This document shows positions 11,701-24,179 of a stretch of 64,000 bases of DNA, in pieces; the stretch's first letter is position 1; the number at the start of each line of letters is the position of its first letter. Source of the DNA: Exaiptasia diaphana (Eukaryota; Cnidaria; Anthozoa; Actiniaria; Aiptasiidae); NCBI RefSeq assembly GCF_001417965.1, contig NW_018385166.1, positions 45,444 to 109,443 on the forward strand, in the 5' to 3' direction. Both the position numbers and the translations under genes were made by a program. The notes under the pieces are model-generated. The model ran no database searches, was not told the origin of the DNA, and worked only from the letters and a program-made list of their open reading frames with translations.

Positions 11701-14700
11701 CCACTGGAATTTGGTTACAGTACGATTACAGTCACAGTACAGTACCGTCTGTTTCCCACTCATACGAAATCCGCTCTAATAATACATGTAAAAGCAAGTA
11801 GGAATCAACTAGAAATAAAAACTATAATTCATAATACACTCAACCTATTGTCATCCTCAAGGTTGGAAATAAGATCCTCCAGGTCATCTCTTTGGTGTAC
11901 ATCAAGATAGGACTGTATGCCTGCTGGGCTGGATAACTGTAGAGAGGTTTCCTTAAGAAAGTGCAATCAGAGTTTTGAATAAATGTTTTAATTGTGTTAT
12001 CTCATGTGAATTTTCTTGTACTTACAATGTCATCAGGCACAGATGACAATCTAAAAAGCAACATTAAAAAAAAATATTAATGAAGCTACAGACAATAAGA
12101 TGAAACTAATATACATCAGACAATGTACTTACACCTGTCTTGGAGAACCATCATACAATTTATCATCTCTGCAAAATGAAAAAGCACCAGCAATGAGTCC
12201 AATAGTGAATGATTAATTCATTATAGCCAGGACACTTACCTGGAAGATTCATCTCTAGATTTTCTGTTATGATCTTCATCATAATCACCAAGTCTGACAA
12301 TACAATATTAATTCAATTTTGGAATAGAATAACAGCAGCTATTAACTAAAGTTATTTTGAACACAATGGATACTTACTTTGCTGCATAGGACCCTAGTTT
12401 ATCATGTGTGGTAGCATTAGACATGGGTGGACCATCAACAGAATACCTGGTACAAGATTTAATAAAACTAAATATGAGTTTGATAATTTGTTTGTCATGT
12501 ATACTCTGGTAACAATGATACACTAGAAAAAACATCTTCTTTATAGAAGTTCATTATTCTATTTGTCATATTTTTATTCAATTAAGTAAAATGTATATTA
12601 TGTATCCCACACTGTCTGTCTGTCTAAAACTTCTAAAAGTCAAGACCTTCTATTTGATGTCTTCTGTTTAACTTACTCTTCATCGGATGATGGTGCAGCA
12701 TTCTCACTGGCTATTGAGATGTATCTTCCTTTAGATGGATCTGTAGATTTCTTCTTTTTACTCACTTTATTTCTCATAACTTTTGCAAAGTCTTTGAAGT
12801 CCTCTTTTTGAGATGCCTAGTAATCCATTCAATAATATTAATTAAACTTTGCCATTGTTCGCATGGCTGAACAAACCAATAAGGATAGTAAATTATGACT
12901 ATAACCTATCAATTTGGTGTTTAATAATTTCATTGATAATTTAATTCACACAATTGAATTCATTCAAACCAGCAGGATTCATCTTGGTTTCCATACAATT
13001 CTAGATAGATATGGGATCAATGGGCAAGCCAGATTATAACAATCATAGTATGGTAACTTACAGCCAAGCAGTACTCTTGAGTTGGATGTCCAACCTTATG
13101 TCCTTTATTTGTCCTTCCCAGCCAGAAACACTCCTGGCAAAGGTCAAAGTTAAAACACTTCAAACAGCGATACCTTCAAAATAAAGAAAAATATGTTCTT
13201 CCAGTAATTCTAAAAATTCATATCATATGTTATCCAGACTCTGATTCAGGCAGAGTATAACATCAAAGCTAATACCTGAAACCCACTATAGGGTACATCT
13301 TACAGATGTTACATTTAGCTTCATGCTTAACATCTTCAGATACTGCCAGTCTATGAAGAGTTGGTAACCACACTATTGTCTGTGGTTCTGCTATCATCCA
13401 TGAAAGAAAATCCTCTAGGCTTAGCTGGTCCAGTACTGCTCCTGTCTACAAATATAAGATAGTTACCAACAAAGTCTAGCTTGTAATTCATACATTTTAG
13501 AATGATTCTAATAGAAGAACTCACTCTTTCAAAACAATTTCTGACTGCAGGCTCGACACTTGTGCCACTAAATACAGCACTTTCATAGATGGTTTTTGGA
13601 ATCTAATAATAACAACAGGAAACAAATTTTGGTCAGAGTTGGCAGTGATGATAACTGTTTCTTTCAGTGCGAGAAAAGTTATTGCATATCTGGTACCTGT
13701 AAAGATTCTTGAAGAAATATCTTCAGCCTTCTTCTGTCCATCCATCCTTTATTGCTGCACAGCTGATTGAAATTATCTAATGTAAACAAAGTAATTTTCT
13801 ACTACAGGACTGTAAAATAATTTAACCTAGCATTCAAATTGATTAAACTTACACTTATATTTATCTTGAATTTTAGCTGCACACATAAAAGACAGTCCAA
13901 CTTTCAAAGACACTGACTGTATAAATCCTGTACGATTCCTGCAATATTTTGATAATCAAGAATTAATTCTGCCTACAAACATAAGCTAGGTAATTAATAA
14001 ATGTAGTACATTATATTTAACTACTCTGTTTTCTAGCTTCCACTTATTGATTTTTTCTATACTGTCAATACTAATACTTACTGATCAAATGTATTCAGAA
14101 TCCAATTAAATGTTAAGTCACTGGCCATTGGTATATCAATAAAATTAGTCCTGTCTCCATTTTGATTGATAAACATAGCAGTAACTATTCTATGTACATC
14201 TGAAGCAGTTAATGTTTTTTCTGTATAACAATCTCGAACATCTTCTTCTTGAAGGGTACTCGCAATGACAGGAAGTTCCAATAAGTACACTAGGTGAAAA
14301 GACATTAACAATAACAATATTGCAGTGTTAATGTTTAATTTTTACATTTTTAATTGGTTTGTTCAATGTAAATGAGTTGACTTACTTTGGGTTCTTTTCT
14401 GTATTGCTCTGAGTTTCATAGCAGTACGATAGGCTGCATACTTGATATTATTGAGAGTAGCTGCATAATATAGTAATAAACACATGTCACTTGGGAATGC
14501 AATGTATTCTCCCAAGTCTGGTTTAAGAAACACTAAATATTACATTATATCCATACCAATTTCTTGCAGCAATTTCACCATTTCAGGATGATCCCAGGAT
14601 GTACATTCTGTCTCATGGCTGTAAAAATAAAAACACCATTCCATTGGAATTCTTATATGGTCTTTAATTTATGACAGCATTATGCTGAAAATCAAAACAA

Positions 14701-15591
14701 CTGTAAAGGGATAAAATGGCAGCACATAATTTTAATTTTGTTTAGGTTTTGGACACTGACTTCTTATGAATGATACAAAACTTGGATACTCAATTCCTGT
14801 AATAAATGGGACATGAAGAATTTCTGAATTCTGAAATTCAAGGAAGCACTATCAAATGAAAAAAATAATGAAAAAAATTAATAGACTGACAAAAAAAATA
14901 ATACAAAACAAAAAACAATATCTTTCAGATATTTTTCAGAGGTCTAATTTGCATTATTTTAGGATTGATAACTACCATTCCTTGTACCTAAAATACTGTG
15001 CCATATACGTATTGTGTATGTTTATACTAAATGAATACGTTCCCATACACCCTTACGGTCGCAGTTGAAAGTGTATCACAACAGACTTTGGCTTACAGCC
15101 AGAAAAGAGCCATCGCAAAATTGTACATCAACTATTTTGAATCATTATACCCTTGTGATGCCTGTGGTTTTATAAGGATAATAAAGATAGATAAATAGAT
15201 TCCCTTAAAATCGGAATACATGCTTGAGTATTTTACAAACTGACAAAATGATGTCATTTCAGTGTAGAGCTGCATGTGCTTAATGTTGTTTTATTACTTA
15301 CGGATACATGTACAACTTTTCTCTAATTTCAAGTGCTAAGTTATATTCTGTGTTACTACTGGATTCTTTAATAACAATACAGGTAGACACTGAAAATACA
15401 ACTTACTCGATGTAGTAAGGGATTCCACTCGTAGTTTCAGAACGTTCCCAGCCTTCGGGTAGTTTACCTGAGGATAGTTGATGTTTGGATATAAACACTA
15501 TTTGAGCATGAAAACTAGTTTCTAGAGCCTCTCTTATAATACCTTTAAAATAAAATCATGATAAAAAATACGTACTTTCAACCCCGGGCAT
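8799..15591 (-). CDS. Short dystrophin-family protein (WW-EF-ZZ-coiled coil)
   Basis: Nineteen exons are read on the minus strand, from a 16-nt first exon (15591-15576, MPGVE) to TAA at 8801-8799; the product is about 770 aa. Domains in order: a WW domain ([25 protein letters not shown], exons 15542-14557); EF-hand-like dystrophin regions ([17 protein letters not shown] and [11 protein letters not shown]); a ZZ zinc finger ([37 protein letters not shown]); a basic linker ([12 protein letters not shown]); and a C-terminal coiled coil (exon 11328-11132, [20 protein letters not shown]). Together these normally bind beta-dystroglycan and syntrophin/dystrobrevin partners at the cell cortex. No spectrin repeats or actin-binding domain precede the WW domain, so the product resembles vertebrate Dp71 or a dystrobrevin with a WW domain added. 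A longer form from an upstream promoter is unlikely, because MTG1 starts 165 bp away. The last two exons (9516-8799) are poorly conserved. Confidence 0.9.
11611..11776. mobile_element. 166-bp MITE with TA target duplication
   Basis: GAGCGGATTTCGTATGAGTG at the left is matched by its exact reverse complement at the right end, and TA flanks both ends. The interior has repeated GTTACCGCA/GTCACCGG-type words and cannot encode protein. It lies in a dystrophin-family intron. TA target duplication is typical of Tc1/mariner-related elements, but the superfamily is not established. Confidence 0.8.
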
Positions 15592-15756
15592 TTCGTAACA
15601 CCTTATTGGCCCAAAAGATGACTATTATGTCTCTTTTACAAGGCTGTCTCGATAACACTCTGTTTACCGTTTGGAGCCATCTTGGAGAAGCTGTTTACGC
15701 TCCCGCGGTATGCACCTGAAAGCGGTTAACCGCAATCACAGGAAGCCCATTTCAAT
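15592..15756. promoter_or_regulatory. 165-bp bidirectional promoter, dystrophin-like / MTG1
   Basis: Only 165 bp separate the divergent start codons. The stretch is more GC-rich than its surroundings (CTCCCGCGG near 15700) and includes AAGATGG-like words near the MTG1 start. Both 5' UTRs and both core promoters must fit here or overlap coding DNA. The bidirectional role is inferred from spacing. Confidence 0.55.
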
Positions 15757-18700
15757 ATGGCGACGGTTGGCCCCTACATAAGCAGATCCGAAATATGGCT
15801 TGCTAACTCTAGTTTCAGAAGTTCATTTAAGCTCCCCGAGTACTTCCATCCAAGCTTGTTTTTAAAATGGTTCCCCGGGCATATGGCAAAAGGTATTTAT
15901 GATACATGAAATTTAGCGAAGAAAGCTAATAATAGGGCCATTCCATTTTATATTCTCCCCCCCCCCCACCGCCCCTATAGAGCAGATAGTGTCACAGCAC
16001 CTCCTAGAAAAATAAAGATCAAAGGTGCCTACAGTCACCACCCAATAAAATATCAAAAGATCAAAGGTGCTGACACATTTTACCCACCAGAAATTTGATT
16101 TTAAGAACCCCCAGAAAAAGTCTTTGACCGGGGTTGGGGGAGGGTGGGGGGAGGGTGTGTGGATATAAAGTGGATTGGCCCTAAATTTCCATGACATCCA
16201 ACCAAACCGTCTTGACAGGTCTTCGTGTGATGCAGACAGTTGTCCGCAAGTGTGATTGTGTTCTTGAAGTCCACGATGCCCGAGTATCCTTTAATGTAGT
16301 ACTTTGTACTAGCCATAATGTAGTTATTGGGTGTTAATGTGTTCCAGAGGCAAGTAGCAGAGGTCCAGGGCGCAGGGGGTACATGTGCTACCTCCCCAAC
16401 TTGGGTGGGGGTGTGCTGCACAACTCTCAAAACCCTACCCTAGGGATATCCCAGAACAATATTTTGATTTACATACCCTACCAATACAAAGACTAAAGGT
16501 ACAAAGGTACATTATTTTAGCACTGAAAGCGTGGCCTAGCAGATACGATCACAGGTAAAACTCCACCCTACCCCAGACAATGAGATATACCCTATCCTAG
16601 ACAAAAAACTACCCTATCCCAGACAAACTACTACACTAACCCAGACAAATGGGCAAAAAATGATACCCTATCCCAGACTTGGAGCTCCCAGTGACAACAC
16701 ACGGCCAGGCAGCTAATAAAGTTAGGCTAGGAGTCCAACCTGCTGGGATTTTATCATATGAAAACAGTTTTAATATTATGTGATCATATTGTTGATTGAT
16801 TGAGATCCTGCAATCATGTTCGATTGTTTATGAAAATATACGGAAACCATTTATATTATGAGTGACTTTTAAGAACAGTCGAGTAAAGCGAAATATTGTC
16901 ACAATTATGGTCTGTTTCTTGGATCTAGATAGATTTATGGCAAAATATATAGCAAATTGTGTATGTNAGAAAATGGTGGAAGGGTTGTTGCATGCTTGTG
17001 GGCCTTCAAATACAATGTCACAGTTACCTCGACAAATGGATCATATATGAACTTATTGACTGAGTTTGAGAGCTGTGGAATTTTAAATGGTGAAGTGAAA
17101 CATCTTCAACTATCATTATATCTCTTTAAATTATTAAATGCTCACAATGCCATTGTATAATATTCTGTCTTGACTGTGATTTATATACCTTTTTCTGGAA
17201 GAAATCCCAAATTCAAAGATACACTCTGTGGAAGACCAAGTGTGTTAATTTTAAGCAAGCTTGACTTGACTGATAGCTCACAACAAAAGGTAAGAGACAG
17301 ACATGGATGAAACCTAGTGTTGTGTGTCATTATATATGTAATGCATGCTTATGCCATTCTGGAGAATTGGCTGACTAAAGAATATTCAGCAAAGAAAATG
17401 TAGATGCTAATTTCATGAATTTTATCAAGATAATCAAAAGAAGACTTGAATCACATGGAACAAGAGCTGTGTTTATTGATAGTAAATCTCAGTCCAGTCA
17501 AACAATCAAAAAGGTACCAGCAGTTTAATGAATATTAAACAAATTCATTGTTATGTTATTTGATTGCTTATGCTCATGACAANTCAGATCATTCCATCTG
17601 TCATGGAAGCCATAAAAGATGCTGAATATGAAGGCTCATACACAAGAAAGGTACATTTGTGTGAATATGGAAACTGTGGATGTTGTTCATGCAAAGACCT
17701 CGCAGAAAACAATAAAAAAGCATGAGACAATGTTGTAATTACAGTATCCCTATTAATAATTTTCATTTTCTCTGAGTTGAGGCTAACCCTGTATTCCCAG
17801 ATTGCTCAAAACTTAACTAACTAAAAGTTGGTCTCAGTTTGTCAAAAGGCTATCTGTAATACAACATTTTTCATGCTTTCTGTATTGAAATAAATGAGTT
17901 ATGTGACAAAGAACCAGCTAACATTCTGAAACGTATTTAAGCAGAGTGTTCGTTTAAAAATGCAGATGGGAAATGAGGTGAAAATGTAACTCTGAATTAG
18001 GAATTTTGCATTTATTAAGGACCCTGATGCACCATACACATTGCTGGTGTGTGGATTGCCAAATGTTGGAAAGTCTTCATTAATCAATGCTATGCGAAGA
18101 ACTTATATGAAGAGAGGTAGAGTATGAATTATTTAATCTTTCATTCCAAAGACATCATGTATGCTGTCTCGTGTATATCTCAACTTGTTTTGAAACCTTT
18201 TTTTAATCGTGGAGTCAGTGATTGATAATGAACTAGACCATCACAGATTGTATTTATTGGCTTACTGTTGTTAAATGAATAATAATAGCTGATTCAGGGA
18301 CCATGTGAAAATGGGCTGGGGGACTATATTTCTGCCTTTTCTCACCGCCATGAATACGCTGGAAATTGCATTTCCAAGTTCAAATTTTCTGGAAACCTGA
18401 TGACCCCTTAGCTCCTGCTTTTGGCAGTCGTAAGCCTATCCTCCTAATCAAAAATGTGTGAAGTCCCTGGCAGTGCATTCCATAAAGCAAAAACTCTACA
18501 TTGCATTCAAAGTGAATAACAAAACAGAAACATTAACAAAAGCATATTAAATGAACTTTTAAAAGGAAAAGCCACTAGAGTTGGAAAAATTCCTGGTGTT
18601 ACAACATCAATGCAAGAAAAAATTCTGGTAAATATTCTGGTAATAAATCAATGTTAAACTTTATTGAAACCCAGTATTAACTTGATATAATTTTTTTGCT

Positions 18701-20392
18701 CTTGTGTTAGCTACAGTCAACTCAACTCTTGCTGACACCCTTATATAACAAACACACCTATATTATGGCCACAGCAAAACAAAAACAAAACAAAGGAATG
18801 AAACTACTAAAATTTGACTTCATCAATACAGAATTTTAACAGACACTTTTATTTGGTCCCCATTCCACATTTTAATTGTTTTACTCCACCTGTTTCAATG
18901 GACATGTGCCACCGATAGTGGGTAAAATTTGGATAACAAATGGATAAATGTTGTCCCAAAAATCAGAAACATTCCAGAAAAGATATCAATGAGTTGACTG
19001 TATTAATTTCAACATGCTCATTCTTTCCCTCAAGAGGGAATTAAGAGATTATTCCTTCCCTACTGTTATTTTCTTCTTCTTCGTACTCCTTTCAGTCTGA
19101 TTGTATTTCCTTTCTCCTCTCAATTCTATTTATCTTCATTTGAATGGAAACTCTACTTCTATTTGTTATATTTTTTATAGGTTGCCGATGAACCAAAGAT
19201 ATATGTTATTGATACCCCAGGTTTGTTGTGTTATTGTTTATATTCACATTCCAGTAATTCATCAATAAAAAGTAGCACGTGGTGTCTATGGCCTTTGATT
19301 TGTAGAGTGCTCACACTAAATGCGTGAAATATAAATACTACAAAATAAGTGATAAATTATACAAATTCCTTTGTTTCCTATTGTATAATCAACACTATTT
19401 AGTAGTAATTAGTACTATTTGTTTCACGCTTTAAGTGCAAGCACTCTACACCATTTTGATGTAAATATGATAAATACAAAATGTGGCATTGAATTCTCCT
19501 CATGCTTCAAAGAGGGCCGACTAGGCAGGCTTCATATTAATATCTACCTGTGTCAAGGTGTAATACAAAAAGTTTATTTCATTAGTCCAAATGTTCATTA
19601 TCATGCAACATCAGTTTTTCACTTAAAGCTATTATTATGCCTGTTGTTATGTGGTTAAGTGATTTTCTGGTTTAATCAAGGTGTTGTGTCTCCATATGTA
19701 CCCAATGCTGAAGTAGGGATGAAGTTGGCTTCAATTGGTAAGAAACACTATAATGCACTTTGAATTATATGATTTTTCTTTTAATTTCATTTTAATTTCA
19801 TGTTTCACTTCAAGGTTGCTTCAAAGACCATTTAGTTGGTGAGGACCTTATAGCAGACTTCACTCTTTTTACTCTCAATAAAAATAGAAATTTTAAGTAA
19901 GTGTTGTTAAATAAGTTACCTCAAGACTTAAAATACCATATTTGTGACTGGAAAGAGATAAAAGATAAGCTTTTTTCTATGACAGGTACGTTGAACTATA
20001 TGGCCTAGACAATCCATCAGACAACATTGATTTCGTTCTTCGCCAAGTAGCCATCAGTCTTAGAAGTACCATATCAGGTTTGTTTCACGTTCACTTTTTT
20101 TACGTCTATAACTTATGTACATTTTTTGGTTTTCGATTATACCATTTTTAAACCATTTGGCATATCTTGATGCAGTCATCAAAACATCAATTCACCCAAT
20201 GCAAAATGACTCCTATATTCATGCAGGCCTGACACTAATATAAATACATGGTCTAAAACTCGTGATACTTATATCATGTTTTTTATCTAAATTACAGGAG
20301 GAGTGCCCAACTACTTACAAGCTGCCATCCACTTTACATCAAAGTTCAGATGTGGAGAACTTGGAAAAATTGTATTTGATAAATGTTCTTGA
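15757..20392 (+). CDS. MTG1: Mitochondrial ribosome-associated GTPase 1 (circularly permuted GTPase)
   Basis: Exon 1 (15757-15892) begins at ATG and encodes MATVGPYISRSEIW and KWFPGHMAK. Exon 2 (about 16220-16284) gives GLRVMQTVV and VLEVHDAR. Exon 3 (17185-17289) gives IPFSGRNPKF and the G4-type motif LSKLDL. Later exons carry G1 (GLPNVGKSS, near 18060), GKATRVGKIPGVTT and G3 (DTPG, near 19220), ending at TGA 20390-20392 after IVFDKCS. The order G4-G1-G3 is the circular permutation of the YlqF/MTG1 family, and the length (about 300 aa) fits. MTG1 acts in late assembly of the large mitochondrial ribosomal subunit at the inner membrane. The exon 2-3 intron has a U12-type donor (GTATCCTTT) and apparently ends in AT rather than AG (see findings). 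Single Ns lie near 16966 and 17583, both outside the exons used. Confidence 0.88.
15934..16182. repeat. Terminal-inverted-repeat element with C/G tracts
   Basis: AGGGCCATTCCATTTTATAT followed by a C-tract (15934) faces an inverted GGGGGAGGGTG...ATATAAAGTGGATTGGCCCT ending at 16182. A TA flanks each end. It lies in MTG1 intron 1 and resembles the unit at 1340-1602 in having C-tracts just inside the ends. It is a non-coding MITE-like element. Confidence 0.6.
16440..16690 (+). repeat. CCCTATCCCAGAC-type interspersed repeat, copy 1
   Basis: The unit holds repeated words of the form TACCCTAYCCCAGACAAA, preceded by GACTAAAGGTACAAAGGTA and CACTGAAAGCGTGGCCTAGC and followed by CAGACTTGGAGCTCC. The same ordered blocks recur in the same orientation at 24650-24960, so this is a dispersed family and not a simple tandem array. 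It lies within the MTG1 intron with the U12-type donor. Confidence 0.7.
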
Positions 20393-21215
20393 GCATCCGT
20401 ACATGTATATTGAACAGTTTAACTAGCTGACCTCTTTTTCTTTCAGTCTTTTTACCAATTGAAAATGATTTGTTTTAATGCACATAAAAGCATGTAAAAC
20501 AAAAAAGAACGGAAGGTAAAGAGGTTTATTATTTCAATGATTTATGTACATGTATATGTGTATACAGCAATTCTTACCATGTAAATTATGAAAATATTCA
20601 CTTTCCATTTGTGTCAAATAATCTGGTATGTCAGGCATGTTTAAAAGTTTAGAAATTTTAATTATCTTTAAGGACAATTATAGAGATGCAGAAACATGAT
20701 TACATGCAGAAGCTGAATATCCCGGTATATCAAGAGATTTGACAATTGGAACATTGTAAATGTCTTTATAGGTGGACAACCTTTTCAAGATCAGATGTAT
20801 AAGTACAAAAACTGAAATGCTTACATGAATGTAGTTGAAGCCCATATAAAGGATCAGAGACATGGTTTGCATCATACATCTATTAACCAAAGCAAGCAAA
20901 CTTGGGTTTTGTCCAACTATTAATAAGAAGTGCAGTGCCTCATCATTGAGAATTGGATATTTCTATTTTAAGTATTATAATACTGTGTAAAACAATTTCT
21001 AGCTACTATTGCTATGGAAAACTAATTTATTAGAAAGAAATGTTAAAAATTACGATGTCGCCGCTGCTTATATCGATAAGATATTTAAATTCGGTGAATT
21101 TTTGTAACATGTATAGTTTGCCTGGCCAACGACGAAACCACGACGCTTATCAAATATGCAAAAATAGAAAAAAGTCAAAGTAGTTCTTCAATAAATTAAG
21201 TTTTTAGTAACGAAA
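20393..21215. other. Intergenic region, no gene seen
   Basis: It separates the convergent ends of MTG1 and the 21216-21782 gene. It is AT-rich and should carry both 3' UTRs. No ORF here resembles a protein family, and I see no RNA gene or clear repeat. Confidence 0.4.
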
Positions 21216-21782
21216 TCATCTTTCTGGTTCTTTAAGATCTTCAGCCTTGCCACATTCATTTTCGTCTTCTTCCTCGATGCTTGAGATGTCGAGAGGTTGT
21301 TTCAGACCTGTGTGTTTTTTCTTCCTAGCCATGTTCATGAATTTCGCTCGTTGGGCAAATGCAAAGACAATTCTGGTTATAAGATGCTCAACGTGTTGCT
21401 CTATCTCTTCCAGTACCTTTAGGTCTTTTTTCGCCATCAGCTTATTCGACCACTTGTTTCTTGTTTTGGATTCAATGATCTGCTGTTCGATTTTGTTTAG
21501 GGTCTCTTTCAAATCGTGATAAAATTCAGAGTGGCGAATAAATGTGGCATCTGCCCCATTCAATACCTTTGTTAACTGTTTAACAATAGGCACAAACTTC
21601 ATGAGATGAGCTTTGTTGTTCTTAGCATCAGCGATCGCCCACAGAATGTGATCGACTTTACCAAATACAGTCCCAGGTGTGGCTAAGGCTGTCTCCACTA
21701 CATCGTTTTCAGTGGCCATTCTTACTGCTGTTTTGAAACTGGATGCTTTCTGAATGAGCTTCACGATTGCCTCTTTCTTCAT
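21216..21782 (-). CDS. Unrecognised all-helical single-exon protein, 188 aa
   Basis: Uninterrupted ORF from ATG (21782) to stop. The protein is predicted almost entirely helical, with amphipathic stretches such as KFVPIVKQLTKVLN, FYHDLKETLNKIEQQI and LEEIEQHVEHLITRIVFAFA, then a basic patch (RAKFMNMARKKKH) and an acidic tail (SSIEEEDENECGKAEDLKEP). There is no signal peptide or membrane helix. I do not recognise the family. The helix spacing weakly recalls four-helix-bundle N-terminal domains (MLKL-type or HeLo-like), but no diagnostic motif is present, so that is only a suggestion. Codon use matches neighbouring genes, so a foreign origin is not indicated. The lack of introns is unusual here, and a retrogene or young gene is possible. 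Confidence 0.6.
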   Translation of the reverse strand: MKKEAIVKLIQKASSFKTAVRMATENDVVETALATPGTVFGKVDHILWAIADAKNNKAHLMKFVPIVKQLTKVLNGADATFIRHSEFYHDLKETLNKIEQQIIESKTRNKWSNKLMAKKDLKVLEEIEQHVEHLITRIVFAFAQRAKFMNMARKKKHTGLKQPLDISSIEEEDENECGKAEDLKEPER

Positions 21783-24179
21783 TTCTTCGTCAGTCCATTT
21801 AATCTAACTATTAACCCGTATTTTGTTAAATCTTCCCGTGATAAAACCAGTTCTAGTTGAGGATTTTGAAACCCTCGGAAAAGTTATCGTTGAAGTTAGC
21901 TTCCCTCGTCAAACACTACTTGGTGAAGAATCGGCAGCAAACAGTCGACGCTTGGTAAGTCACTGCCATCCAAATCGTTCTCGAATGGATCATCAAAAAT
22001 TTCAATCATTTAGGACAAATATGTTCCTTTGGAACCAGAAGATTGTTCGTTTGTTCACAACGTTTACAGACAAAGCTTCCTCTGCCGAAGCAGTAACTAT
22101 AAATAATCACTTGTTCTTGCAGCGGCGTGGACACACAGCTAGAACATAACCTACTCGGGTGGGGTGGGGGTGGGGGCGGTGATTTGAAAAATTTAGCTTT
22201 TAACGCAAGTTAAGAAAGCAAGCAAAGAATAGGATGACTGGTTACATAATTTAAATTGCGATTTTATCCTTGTGTCAAGACTTCATTGCGTTTTCGACAT
22301 CATAAGCACTGCCATGTAATTATTGCGACTGCCTCCTCCCCCCATAGAGTAGAATAGTCAAACAAGTTAGACTGGTTTTAAACGTGACCAGCTTCTCGTT
22401 TCTAGGTAATCAATATTCATAACATGTAAATATTATTGTATTGCACAATCTTTTGAAATCCATTCATTGAATTTCCCAGTTCTCTGAAGTTACATAGTTA
22501 CATAAAAATAGATCATATAATAATAAAATTGTAGAAAAAAATAAACAATAAGAATATTATTGAATCATATTGATGTCTTGTTATGACTCAGACTTATAAG
22601 TGAAACCATGAGTCATACCTCAAAAAATATACATAAACTAATTATCAGGTCTCGGTTCTCAAAAGCAGTTACTTCAGCACAACATGTAAACACATCTCTT
22701 TATTTAAAAATGCAATAAATGAATTGAAATAACATCATCGATCTATTTCCTGTCGGCAGTGATCTAATAAAATCAGTTTTAGAACTTTCCTTTTTTGTCT
22801 GTTTGCAGAAGTCTATCTATAACTTAATTATCGACAGTAGATAAGCTGTAGTACCCAGGCATTCCTGGATACCGATAAATATTTCTAGGTTTATGATGTC
22901 ATAGTGGGGAATGAGTGGCAACCATCTGCTGATGGTGAAAGGAGGAATGCCTGAGTACAAGGCTAATCATTCAGCATGGCGAATTATAATTCTCTTAGGA
23001 AAAATACAAATATTTCCAATAAATATTTTTGTAAATCAGTAATTTTATTAGATACAAAAGGTGAAGTGACACTCGACAATTGGGTTTGAAAATAACTGAC
23101 GAGTATGTATGCACAAATTAGTGACACTATAAAAGTATACATGTACTTATAAACTATTCCAGCCTGAGTTAACTGGCCCTGAAGACCCCAAAATCCACAT
23201 AACAACTTGTGTTTCACCTAAAGAAGTCTGTCACTTTTCCAAGGGAGTGCCTCCATCCGAGTGAAATTAGTTATATTATTTTTTCCAGAACAGAAATTCT
23301 CACATTTTCACATAAATTATGGTACTGATTGACAGGACACAACAGCTTTCTAGATTATTATGATATTCTATTATTCACTTTAAAAAGAGCTAATCAAAGG
23401 ATGAAAAAAGAGATGTCATTGCAATCTTACAAATATTAGAGTTAACACACACTTGTCATCCAAGAAGCATAAATAGAACAAAATAGGCATTATGTTATGC
23501 TAATTCCTTTTATCTGTTGTATAATCACCACTGCCAGTATTCATTAGCAATTTTGTTTGCTGCAATTCATCCACTGGCTGCAAATGTAAATTCAATAATT
23601 ATCTATCTATCTTTGTACTGTTTATTGCCAGGGATTTAGTCCATTTACTCCACAATAATTACTACTATACATTACAATAATACTAAATAATAATTACCCC
23701 ACATACCACCCAAAACCTTATTTTGCTTGTCAACTTCATTATTCATACTTTGCCATAATGATAACATATCACACAAAAACGATGCATAAAATTACACATT
23801 TATGTGATCAAATTGGATCACCCTGTGACTTTAGCAATACTACATACATGTGTAATTAACTACATCCAATCCAAGGAGAACACACATGTTGCTTATAGTT
23901 GAGTTTGTTTCTCACTCATAAATTATGCTCTATTTGTCATGACAGGATCCAGGGCATACTCTGATCAAGAAAATAAAATGAAAGACCATCTAAATCTATA
24001 TAGCATATTACAGTTCCTTTTCAACCAAAATTGTGAACCAAACTGAAGACTAACTAGATTTTTCTGGTTGAATATCAATGCTCAATAATTGGTCAGTCTT
24101 TTATATTCATAATCTTGTAAATACAATATTCATAATACATTATTCGTCTAAGCATGATGAAAAGATTGACTGAATGTTG
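21783..24179. other. Intergenic region, no gene seen
   Basis: The stretch runs from the start of the 188-aa gene to the end of the SAMD1-like gene, both on the minus strand. An in-frame run at 21823-22149 (+) has no ATG start and is followed by a G-tract at 22155. The rest is AT-rich, probably partly the SAMD1-like 3' UTR. I find no supported gene. Confidence 0.4.

Noticed and set aside
16101-16430. 109-aa minus-strand frame
   Set aside because: It is the antisense shadow of MTG1 exon 2 plus the adjacent repeat.
21823-22149. 108-aa plus-strand frame upstream of the helical gene
   Set aside because: It starts at TTG, not ATG, and has no recognisable domain. A GTAAGT donor at 21955 leaves open a small 5' exon, but there is no partner exon.
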